Below are positions 46,826-57,999 of a DNA stretch of 64,000 nucleotides, piece by piece (within the stretch, counting starts at the first letter, position 1; each line of letters begins with the position of its first letter). Both the position numbers and the translations under genes were made by a program. The notes under the pieces were generated by a model. The model saw nothing but the letters and a program-made list of their open reading frames with translations. It was not told the DNA's origin and did not search any database. This stretch comes from Heterodera schachtii (lineage: Eukaryota; Nematoda; Chromadorea; Rhabditida; Heteroderidae), in assembly GCA_023374025.1 (NCBI GenBank), contig SIJG01000001.1, positions 5,254,828-5,318,827 on the forward strand. Reading direction: 5' to 3'.

Positions 46826-49800
46826 TCACAACATTTCGCTGGGCACCTGCGGCTGAATGGTTTCGTAATTGCATTCCGCGTAGATCGGCTGTTGCTGTGC
46901 CGTCGTCCGATTGGCATTTTCCTCCTCCGTCACTTGGTAAATGCCCTTCAGAAGTGCGTTCAGTTGGCCCATCAGTCCGTCCCAAAAGAATCTGTCCCTG
47001 AAACTTTGCGCGTCCCACAGACTCCACAGCTGCACATTCAGACGCATCATATGGCCCAACTCTTCGGGCAGTTTGTCCATTTGATTTTGCAGCTGTTTAC
47101 TCTGTCAATTGGGAGGGAATGGAGGCGATGGCATTTAATTACAAAAATAAAATTATTTTTGGCATTTATTACAAAATTTAATTTAAAATTATTATTTTTC
47201 ATTTGAATCATTCTGCTGCTGCTGACCACGTAAACGATGAGTTTGTGCTTGGCCAATTTGTGTGAGATGGACACTTGCAAAGTGTTCCATTCGTCCCACA
47301 GAAATTCGGGAGTCATAAAAATGAGAAGTGCGCGGCTGTGCTGCACCAAAAAGTCCAACTCGGCATTGTTCCCCTGCAGTTGGTGCCCGTCCGTCTTGTA
47401 ATAGCCGCACTTGTGCAGCAAACACAGGGAAAAGCCCATTTCCATCAGAGGCCTTAAGGGGGGGGGAATGGCAAGTAAAGGGAAACGATCGGGTGATTTG
47501 AGTAGGAAATTGGCCATTCAATGCCATAATTAATGCGCTTGGCCATTGCCATTTGTCCGTCCCTTCCCTTTGATCTTTCGCCCACTCACCGACAAAATTC
47601 CCTCTCCAACAATCGTTCGTCCCTTTTGTGGTAGCTGATGAAAATGTCGTAGCTGATCAGCGGCACTTTCTCCGCATGTTCCGGCACCAACATTTGCTGA
47701 GGCGCAATTGGCATCGGACTGCTGCCGCCGCTGGTGGGCGGCGAATGGGAGGAGGCCAAAGAGTCGCTGTTGTTGGCACTGATCAGACAAGTGGTCTGCA
47801 AAAGATGATCAACTGATCAAGCAAAACAGTGACAGAGAGAGAAATTTCGGGTTTTTAAATTAACATTGTTATCGGTGTTTAAAAGGGATGCCTTTTTCTT
47901 TGACTCTGATCATTGTTTTTCTCTCTCTTCTGTCCATCTCTCTCTGTCTCTCTCACTCTTTTCGCTCTCTCTCCCTCTCCCTCCCCACTCTTTTCTCTTT
48001 CTCTGCTCCACCTGTGTCGTTGTCACACTGTCCGCCCCGAAATGGCACCGTTTGTTCTTGTTCTTCTCGCGCCGACAAAACAGCACAAAAATGAGGCAAC
48101 AGAGCAAAAAGATTCCGCTGAACATTGTCAGCAGAAACATCAAAGAGTCCGCAAAACTTCGGACGCCGAAAAAGCCGTAGGAACGGAGCACACAAAGGGA
48201 CCGAAAGAGAGAAAAGGGAATGAATAAAATGCAAAATGAGGACAAATAATGGCACTTTTTAAATGCTTGGGAATGGCACTTTTATTGCCCTTTGATTTAT
48301 CATTCATTGGCATTTTGTTCCCTCCTCCCGCCCCCTCTCCCCTCCACTCCCCTCCCCTCCACCTGTTCTCCTCGCGCAGAAACTCGAGCATTGGCATTGA
48401 GAAGAGGTGGTCGTCCGCGTGGTTGGGCAACGCGAACACTTTGGCCAACACTGTGCTTTCGTTGCGTTCCTTCGCCCGCGTCACATTTTCCACGCATCGC
48501 ATCCCCGGCGCGTCCGTCACGCGCCCTCTGTTGCCCTCCAGCCAATGGGCCGCGTCCATCGGCCGCCGATTCCGCCGCTCTGTCGCCGACGGTTCGGCGC
48601 AGTCGCAGCGGAACGGATTGCCCGAAAGCGAAACGCGACGCAAATTGGCAGAGGAGGGACTCTGAAGGGTAATTAGCAAATAAATAATTAAAGATAAATT
48701 AGCAACTAATTAAATAAGTGGTAATTATCAACTAATTAAATAAAGGGAAAGGTTCATTTCAAAAACGAAGGATAATTAGCAAATAATTAATTAATAGCAA
48801 ATAATTTATTAATATCGGTTGTTTGCCTGTAGGTATTCTGGCACTTCCTCCATTGCGTTGTCCGCTAAAAGAAGTGTCTCCAAATTGGGCAGAACTTCGC
48901 CCAATTCTGTGCCCATTTCCGTCAATTCGTTTCCGCTGAGGTCCAACAAACGAATGCTTTTTGTTTCGGTGCATTCGCTGCCATTGAAATGCGTCAACCG
49001 GTTGTTCGACAAATGGAGGGACTAAAAAGGAAGAGGAATATTTTAAAATGTAATTTAATTGATTAAATTTGTCATTATTACTATTTCTGTTTTTTTTTGT
49101 TGGCCGGCACTGATCAGCGATCCTTTATCGATTGATTGACTCGTTTATCGATTAATCAGCTAATTGATTCATTTATACACTGATCGGTGGTTGACTTCCG
49201 ATCAGTCGCAGCTTCGTTTTCTTACCATTAAATTGGCCAGCGATTCGAATGCGTTTGGCTCTATCCTCCGAATGTCCGATCTGTTGAGGTGCAATTCGCG
49301 CAATCTTTTCCGGCCGAAAAATTCGCTGCTGCTCAGCACGGGAAGATTCAGTCCCGAGAGGAAAACATGAGAAGCATGCATTGGCAAAGACCTTAAAAAA
49401 GGAATTGACAAAGAAATAATAAATAGCAAAGGCAAATTGCGAACCGAACACTAAAATCGGAGCCGACGGAATCGCCGGAACATTTGACGACATTTGTGGC
49501 GGAACTCCGATCGCGGAAACAGTGACAGCCGGGGGGACAGCGGGACTAAATAGAGGGGGTAATTAGGACCAATTAAGGGGGTAATTAGCAATAAGCGCAT
49601 TTGAGAGGACGCACTTTGCAGTCGCATCCGTTGAATTGGCAGCACTGACAGCCGACGGCACAGAAAAGGGAATAGGGGCACAGAAAGTCAAAGGGCTGAA
49701 AAGGAAAATGGCGATAATTAGCAATCAATTCCTAATTACCCCCGATAATTAGCAAATCAATTCTTAATTACCCCCGATAATTAGCAAATCAATGGCGGCT

Positions 49801-52800
49801 CTGTGGAATTATTCTGAATAATAATCCACCGCCAGGAGGAGTCGAACTTTAAGTTCCTTTTTGTTCGGTCTGGGGTGTAACCCACTTGGCCGAGTGGGTT
49901 ACACCCCAGACCGAACACTAATTACCCCGATAATTAGCATGCCAATTCCTAATTACGCCCTCCCCCCACCGTTGTCTCAATGATTCTTTTCCGCTGCCCA
50001 TCCAATGGCACCACACATTTGGCACTTTCTATGTCCATTACTCCGCCCTTTGCGGCATTGATTTGCTTCCGCGAAATGGCCGTGCCAACGGCGGAAGCCG
50101 AGGCGTTCAGCAGCCAATTCATCTCGCAAGAACATTCCAACGGATTATCTTAAACGGAATTTAGGTATTAAAAAATATTTGGAATTCAAATTCATTTTAA
50201 TTGATTTGATTTTGCTTTAATTGCCTCTCACCTCCGACCCAAAGTTCGCCAAATGGTGCATTTGCGACAACAAATCGTTCGTAAAGTTCGCGTGGAATTG
50301 TGCTCAATTTGTTGGAGCGTAAGTCGACCTAAGAAATTCCACCAATTGTTTTAATTTTGTCTTTTGGCATTAAATGCCAAATCATTCGGCACTTTTTTCA
50401 GCTGTGCCATTGCCGTGTCGGCCAATTCGTAGGCGGTGCCAAAGGTCACTTGGGTTAGCCGATTCTCGCGCACGTCCAATTCCTCCAACGATGGCGGAAG
50501 CGAATCCATGGCCAAATTGGCCAAGTGATTTCGTCGCAACTTAAATTTGGAATTGGTTTTTCCCCTTTTTCAGATTGTCTTGCCTCGAGTTTGCGCAGTT
50601 TTCGTCCTCTCCTCGCCTCGTCCTCCGTGCCAATGCTTCGCATTTCGTTTCCGTTCGCCTCAATTTCGAGCAGTTCAGCTTCGGCCGGGAATTGGGCCCA
50701 TTCCAACTGAATTTTCACTTGGATTTTATTTTTCCATTCTCTTTTCCCATTTTTTTGCCTCTTCCACTGCATTTTCGCTGACATTGACCCATTGGAGAGA
50801 AGCCAATCCAAGCAGAGCTTTGTTCAGAGATTGGATTTTGTTGCCGGATAAGTCAATTTTGCGAAGCCGAGGACATTTGGCAAAGGCATCGGAGCTGAAA
50901 AATAACAATTAAAATTGAGTTAAATAAATTAAGCAAATTAATTAATCATTTTAATCATTAGTTATTTTGTCTTCGGATTGCCTTATCGTTTGAATTCGAT
51001 TTTTGGCCAGCGAAATTTCGGCCAAATTTGCGCAGTCGGAAAACACAAAACTTTCCACCGATTCCAATGAATTCCCCGCCAAATTGAGCTTCGACAAATG
51101 TGCCAATTTGTTGAGCACGAATTTGTACAAATGACTAAAAGATTCGTTTAAATTTAATTGTCCGAACATTTATTTCGTTTCCCATTTTTTCTCTCTCTTT
51201 CCCCCTTTTATTGCCCCCCCCCCACAATTTCGGATTTGTCCCTTCAAATGCGTCGCCTTGCCAATCCATCAAATGTCCGTCCGTCCCCCGGGGGGACGGA
51301 CATTTCCATCGGAAAGCCTTCGCCAATTTATTTGCCCAGGGGTCATTTGTCAAATTGAAATAAAATTCAAATGCCAAATTTATGCGTCACACTTACGAAA
51401 TTCGGTTGTTTGAAAAGTCCATCCGTTTGATTTTTTGGAGTCGCCGCACCGCCACGGGCATTTCCGTCAGCGCATTATTCGACTGATGGGAAAAAAGGCA
51501 TTCAATCACAAAAATTCGGTCGCTTCTCCCACCATTGCCAAAGTGTGCACTTTGGCACTGCCTCCACTGAACAATTCCTCGTCCATTTTCTCAATTTTGT
51601 TATGGTCCAACAAAAGCATTTGCAATTCGTCGAGTCCATCGAAAGTGCCAAAGGGCAAAAAACGGAGGAAATTTTGGGAAAGGTCCAACTGAAAATGGCC
51701 AAATTACATTTGGTTTGCCAATTCAACTCCCTTTTCCCAATTTTGCCTGTTTCAATGCGCTGAAATTGGCCATTAATTTCGGTTCCATCCGTTCGATTGA
51801 ATTCGCCGCCAAATTCAAAATTTTGAGGGAATGTAAAGAATGGGCCACCAATTCGGTCGGCACTCTGCGCAAGGCATTGGAAGAAAGGTCCAATTTTTCG
51901 AGCGAAGCACTGCGCAGAGGGAGCTGAACAAGCATTAAAATAGACAATTAATTTAAAATTTTAAATAATTTTGCCTCGGCGTCTGCCGTCTCTCCGCCTT
52001 TTGCGTTGTCTTTCGCGCCTCCGCCGATGGCATTGGCACTCATCGAAAGTTCCTTCAGTTCATTTAATTCGCTCACCGAAGCGGGGATTTTAGTGAACAA
52101 ATTGTCGCTCTAAAAAGGCATTATAACATAAAAAAAAACAAAATTCGGACGAACGCACCAAAAATAAATGGGAAATATTCGGGGGAAGGCGGGGGAGCGA
52201 AGAAAGGCGATTTCGGGAGAGGTCCAACTGCTGAAGGAACGGCACATGGCCAAAGGCAGCGGAGTCAATCTGAGCCAAAGTGTTGTTGGCCAATGCCAAT
52301 TTACGAAGTGCCGGGAAAGGGCTGAGGTCGGACTGCCGAAGTTGGCCGATCCGATTGGAGGAGAGATCGGCGATGATCAGTTGGCCAAGTTGGCATTGGG
52401 ACGGAGAGAGAGAGAGGGAGGGGGACGAGAGCGAATTGGACGACACATCCAACACCTGAGCAGAGATTGGGACCATGATGGGAGTGGTCGAATGGCATAA
52501 TAGCAAATTAAATGCAAAGTGATGAAAGTGATTAGTGCCCCTTTCCCTCGCCTGAAGTGCACGCAGGGGACAAAGCGCATTCAGCGGGAAATGCGCCAGT
52601 GCCGTGCCGGTCAAAGTGAGCCGTTCCAACGCGTGAAGGCCGTCGAAGAAATGGGCACTCAGACGGAGCAGAGACGGCATTTGGGAGAGATGAAGCAGCC
52701 GAAGACGGGGCGTGGAAAGGAAAAGCCGACGCGGCGGGGAGAGAAGCCAACGGAGGAGAATGGGAGAAGAGGAGCAATTCTGAACAAGCACACCGTAACA

Positions 52801-54399
52801 CGGGCTATGACATAACGCATCATTCCGACCAACAGCATACCGTAACCCATCGTATCCCTTGCCTTTTTGCCCAATTTTTGTTTACAGCACTCTGTCGTTT
52901 CCCCAATTTATCGCTTGCACATTTTTAGTTTATTGTACTCTGGCATCCCCAATTCTCTACCGTAATCCTCAACTCCTGTAGCTCGTCGAACCCGTCAAAC
53001 GGTGCTTCGTCCTCCCCGTCCCCGCTTTGTTCCTCCGCGTCGTTTGGCTTTGTCCCCGTGCATTGAATGCTCAGTGATTTTGTGCCGCCGCGCGGAAACT
53101 GGCCAAACGAACGCAGTTTTGGCCAAGCACAGATGACAATGAGCAGTTCATGCTTCACATCGTCGGGCATACAGCTGCAACTGAAAACGGAAAGGGAAGT
53201 CAAATTGCATTAATTAATTTTTAAGTGCCAAATTTGGGCAATGAATTGGCACTTTCCGTCAAATTTTAATGGCATTCGTTTGGCACACATTCATCAAAAT
53301 GTCTTCCTCCCTTTCAACACATAAACAAAAATTTGTTTATCGTTCGTTGACAATGGAAAAAATTTAAAATTAAAAAATTTTCCGTCTCATAAAATTAGGC
53401 GAAACGAAAAAATGAAAAATGAAAAATTAATGGAAATTTGGCGCGAAAAATTATTATTGCCAAAAAAAAGAAGAAAGTATGAAAATTAATGAAGGGGAGA
53501 AAATTTTACCAAAAAAAAGGGTTTGAAAAAGTATTTTAAAAGGGAGGCAAAAAATTATCAGAATAAAAAAGTGGGCGAATTTTCCGATTCAAAGCGTAAA
53601 TTCCCATAAACCCCCCTAATAGACCGGCCCTTCCCCGGCAGTCTCTGAGCAAAATTGCTAATGTTCATTAAGTTTTTTTCCTAAACTTGGAATTGCCTCT
53701 AAATTACCCCTCTATTTGCTTTTCGTTCTCTCTGTTTCCCCCCATTTTCGTTTATGACGCGCCAAACCCAAAAGCATTCATTCGTTTCATTTTCTTTTAT
53801 TATTTATGTTTTATTCGTTCGCTTTTCGGCTTCTTTTATCCCCCGGGGGAAAGTGCAGTAAAAAAAAAAAGCAAAAGAAAAGGGAAAGAAACTAATGACA
53901 ATTTGGGAATGGCACTAAAAAATAATCAGTCCAAATTTGGTTGGTTTTTCCTTGCCCCTCCCCCCTTTTTGTCCCCCCCCCCCCCCTCTTCCCCGTTTTT
54001 TAAAAATTCCCTCTCCCCTTTTTTTACTGACTCATCAGGGCATCGGTAGCGAAAAACGGAGTATTGTTGGTGTTGGTGTTGTTGGTGTTGCGGTTGGTCG
54101 TTTTCTGTTGCTCCTCCGTTTGGCGTTGTGTCCCTTCGCCGGTGAATGTGCCCCGAGGCGATTTTGCCCGCGGGGAATGCCAAAACAAAAGCCAAAAGGC
54201 AAAGGGCAACAGTGAACAGCTTAGACTTGTCGAATTTGCTGATCCGTTTGAAGCTCAACAGACGAGGCAAATGCATTTGTGGCGAAGTGCCGCATTCAGC
54301 GGAATGGCAAAAGGACGACGAAATGGCGGAAGAGGGCAAGAAAAAGGCGAAGAATAAAAGAAAGACGGAAGGACGGACGAACGCAGGACGAAGCAGCAA
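46826..54399 (-). CDS. tol-1: Toll-like receptor (TOL-1 type)
   Basis: A single-pass receptor of about 1398 residues in 23 exons: 54399-54032, 53180-52961, 52779-52552, 52455-52159, 52109-51975, 51923-51747, 51688-51533, 51482-51397, 51134-50982, 50894-50759, 50706-50584, 50539-50393, 50328-50232, 50148-49970, 49695-49615, 49545-49445, 49391-49226, 49021-48827, 48661-48363, 48156-48012, 47795-47590, 47452-47227, 47101-46826. Layout: signal-type hydrophobic leader, N-cap CPDDCSC, about 15 leucine-rich repeats (LDVSSNSL, LDLSSNAL, IDLSGNKI), C-cap NPLECSCEMNW, the invertebrate Toll cluster CPYSLFCAVGCQCC...CDC and CPPGCHC...NVVKCS, more repeats, second C-cap NPFRCDC, one TM helix (MFLLTMFSGIFLLCCLIFVLF), then a TIR domain with box 1 YDIFISYHKRDE, SRALLIFMTPEFLWDEW and box 3 RFFW. 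Seven introns are GC-AG. Downstream signalling is not shown by the sequence. Confidence 0.93.
49708..49795. repeat. 32-bp tandem repeat in Toll intron
   Basis: About three copies of a unit containing CCCCGATAATTAGCAAATCAA; the array resumes at 49921 after an insertion of about 120 bp. Confidence 0.75.
49793..49916 (-). ncRNA. Two-hairpin unit with B-box motif inside Toll intron
   Basis: Hairpin A (49793-49834) pairs TGGCGG/CCGCCA and an A/T-rich inner stem. Hairpin B (49863-49916) is a perfect 24-bp stem with a 6-base loop. Between them the minus strand reads AGTTCGACTCC (49838-49848), matching a Pol III B box, and the loop side of hairpin B contains TGGCCGAGTGG, matching an A box on the plus strand. 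A functional tRNA cloverleaf does not fold from it. Candidate structured RNA, tRNA-derived repeat or inverted-repeat insertion. Confidence 0.4.
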
Positions 54400-57300
54400 A
54401 AGCTGAATCAGAGAAAAGGAAAATGAGGCACAAAATAAAGTGATCGGAGAAGGGAAGGAAATGGAAATGAGGCAAAAAGTGATCGGAGAGAGGATTCTAC
54501 CGACTGATCAGTAAAATTGGGGTGGGGGGACTGATCAGAGTTGGGAAAAGGGAATAATTCTTTTTTGGGGCGATCGATCGGAGTTTGGGTAACATGGGCA
54601 AATAAATAAGTGAACAATTGGAGTCGCCCATTGTCATTTTGTTATTATGCGCTGCTGCTTTTGTGTGTAATGGCAATGAATGGCGGCGAATAATCGCGCG
54701 GCGATCGAAAAGTTCGAAAAGGAAAAGACACTCCAAAAATGGGCAACAGAAACCGAGAGAAAGAGAGGGGAAGGAATAATCGCGCGAATGTTTCAGGCGA
54801 AATAAATTTATAAAATAAAAAATAAATGAATTTTAAAAGCGCCATAAAATTTATTATTTTTTAATTAATTTATTTTTTATTTTTATTATTTTCACTATTT
54901 TTTTCTCAAATGAAAGTGTGAAAACAAAAAATAATAATAAATGCAAATATTCAAATTGTGAGCATATTTTGGCGAGGAAAAGGGCTATTGAAGAGGGAAA
55001 TAAATGTATAATAATAATTGCCGGGGTTATGTCCCCCGAGGGGACGCAGGGGGCGGAGAAATGCCCAAATGGGGGGGGGGGAGATTCAGCATTTAATGTG
55101 CGCGGAAACGAATTTCGGAAGTGCGGGCAAAACATTTTCAAATTGGCGCGGGGATTGGCAATTCCAAAGGAAATTTAAATTTAAAAAATAATAAATAAAT
55201 TAATTTAACAAAGGTTTTCTCTTTAGCCACCGCAAATGTTAGCACTTTTCTTGTCGCTTGACGTCGTTGTGTGATGAGTGTGTTGGTGGTTCTTTCTCTG
55301 TTTCTCCTCACAGATTGTGCGGTTATTATTCTGATAAAATAAGCGAGAAATTGGGGGGAAAAGGGGGGAAAGAGGGGAGGGGGGGGAGGAGAGGGACAGG
55401 GGGAAGGGGGAGAATCCGTCGGGGGGGGGGGGGGTGAGCCCGCGGGGGTTGGGGAGAGTCCGTCGTTCATTCGTCGGCCGTCGGTTGGGCGTTGGGTCCA
55501 TCATTCAGCGAAAACAAACAAAAATAAGAAATGCATGTACTCTCTTTGGAGAACCACAGAAAAGAAGAAAAAGTGTAAATTAAAAGTTCGGCAAAAATTG
55601 AAAAGCCCCGGGGCATTTCATTTGAACGACGGAAAAAGGAAAAGCAAAGGACAAATGGGAAAGGGAAAATATTTGGATGGCATTTCTGTTCAAAATTGTG
55701 TTGGGAAGTGGTGCAAATAAACACAGAGAAAGGGGGGCGGGGGAAAGGCAATTGACCCCTTTTCCCCTCCCCTCCCCCCCCCCCTTTTCCCCCCTTTCCC
55801 TTCGTCTTTCTTCGGCCTCAATTCCCCCCCCCCCATTTATCCTCAATAATTCCCTCTCGTCCCCATCATCCTGATTCAGCACCCTCAAGAATCACATTGA
55901 TCCGTCCTTCTGGCGATGGAGGACCAACCAAAACATCGTTCGTTGGTCCAACGGGAAAAGTGCAAATAAAACGGGGGGGGGGGGGGGAACTCTCACACTC
56001 TTTCCTTTTTCTTTCCTTTATTTCTTTGTTTTTTCATTTGTTTTTCTTTCTTTTCATTTAATGATGAATGGATAATTGTGGCCAATTGCTGCTGATCACT
56101 TTATTTTCTTTCTTTTTCTTCCTTTTTTGATCATTTTGCATTATTTGAACACAAATAAAGTGCCAAAATGAGAAACGATTCATTGTGCCAAAAAAGGGCC
56201 GTGCCTTTTACGAGTGCCAATATGAGAGAAGAAAGCATCCATTGAATGAGTGAGTGCTTCTTCGTTCTTCGCTCTTGTCCTTGTTTTGGGTTGTCTGCTG
56301 ATTCACATTCCCCTCAAGTGCCCCCCCCCCCCGAAATGCCTAATCCCCCCTTTCCCCTTCCCCCGTCTCGCGGATGATCCCCCCGATAACATCCGCCGGT
56401 GAATGAATGGGCGGGGGGGGGGGGGGGACGGGTGCCGGCCGGGTGATATTCCCACAATTTAATGCAAATTCGGGACAAATCCCCGTGCCTCGAAGGCATC
56501 ATTTAATGAAAATAATGGAAGAGAAGGGAATGGTCCTTTTAGCCTTTCATTTGTTTTATTTGTTTGGATCAATTTTGAAAGCGAGATTTTAAAGCCTAAA
56601 TTTAATTTGCAACACTTTTAAATTTTAATTGCCCTTTTTGGATTGGCCATTCGCTCATTAATTTTATCTCCTGGGCGAATTTGTCCATAAAAATTGGCAA
56701 GGGACGGACAAATAATGCCGCCGCCGGGAGTGAGTTTATTTCGTCGAGAGTGTGGCTAACAGTTGTCCCCTCCTTCTCTGTCGTCCCCTTTTGCTTATCC
56801 TTCTGAAAATGTTCCCCCGGGGCATTCAATCAATCCAAAGTTTGACCCTCGGCAATATTTGGGGACCGACCGAAAACACTCTCAGCACAAAGCGCCGGGG
56901 GGGGGGGACAGCCGGGACATTCGAAGAGACTTTTGGCCAAACACCGACGGATGAAGCCATTAAGAAGAAATCAGCAAGGGGAGAGGACTTTCTCAAGGGC
57001 ATTAATTTATTACGATGGCACGGCTTCTTCTCTTTGGCCTCGGGGCATTTGCAGCAAATTTATGACCCCCGGGCGAAATGTGTGAAAATTTTGCAGGGGA
57101 AAACCTTTTGTGACAAAAATAAACACAAATAAATGGTTGACAGCCCTTTTATGAGGCAAAACAACTTTTGATTGGGGAGCATTGAAATGGAAATTTCCGC
57201 AACATTTTTCTCCCCGAGGCGCTCTCGACCCTTTCTCACCGGCGGAGGACACAGCGAATGGTGTCAAAAGGCGACGCGGGGGGGGGGAATAATTTATGCA

Positions 57301-57999
57301 TGGACTCTAAAGGACGGGGGGGGGAGAGGGGCAGAATAGCACCTGTCCCCCCCCCCCCCCCCGTCCCCCCAGGGGAGGTGAGAATGGGCAGAGAATGGCG
57401 GCGGGGAGTGACCTTTGAGGTGGCACTCCGCTGGGAATTGGACGAAAATCTGTGCCCTTCTCGGAGGGCCAAGAAAGACGGAAGATGCACATTCAGCAGG
57501 ACAATGGCTGAAGAAAAACGTGGTGGGCGAATTGGGAAATGATATTTGGGACAATCGAAAAAAAGAGGGGAGGGGAGACGGAAAATTCGCATGGAATTTG
57601 TGAGCCAAAATTAATTAATTAATTGGCGAAAAGTGCAAAAAAAAAAAAAAAAAGTTTGGTCTTCCCCAATTAGTAAATGGCTGTTAAAGTGTCTCATCAC
57701 TTGGATTACCTTTTCCCTTCACTCTGTTCTCAATGAATGGGGGGGGGGCGTCTGTTGGGTAAATGGAAAATGGAAAAAGGGGCCAAAATGGGCATTAATT
57801 GGGCAGAAGGGGGCAAAGGGGGGGGGGGGAATTAGTGGTAATAGCATAAGGGGGGAGGGCATCTGTTGCAGTTTTTGCAAAAAAATGAACAGAAACATTT
57901 TACATTTGAAATGAAATTTGAATTTGCAAAATTAAAAAGTATTTTTTTGGGCTAATATATTTTCTCTTTCAATTGACAAATGCTTTTCCCTTCTCTCTG
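54400..57999. other. Gene-poor region upstream of Toll gene, part 1
   Basis: The first several hundred bases should hold the Toll promoter. The rest has G runs and C runs (55070, 55375-55435, 55785, 55975, 56325, 56415, 56905, 57280, 57350), TGATCAG motifs and CCCCGGGG-type palindromes. The frame at 56752-57132 is open for 126 codons but crosses a G run and a CCCCGGGG palindrome and matches nothing I know. Confidence 0.5.

Noticed and set aside
52456..52551. Read-through of the Toll exon 3/4 segment as coding
   Set aside because: The segment is open and a multiple of three, but removing it as a GC-AG intron restores a canonical leucine-rich repeat, while reading through inserts an unrelated stretch of 32 residues.
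56752..57132. A 126-codon plus-strand frame with mixed composition
   Set aside because: It spans a G run and a CCCCGGGG palindrome and matches no family; no splice sites support it.
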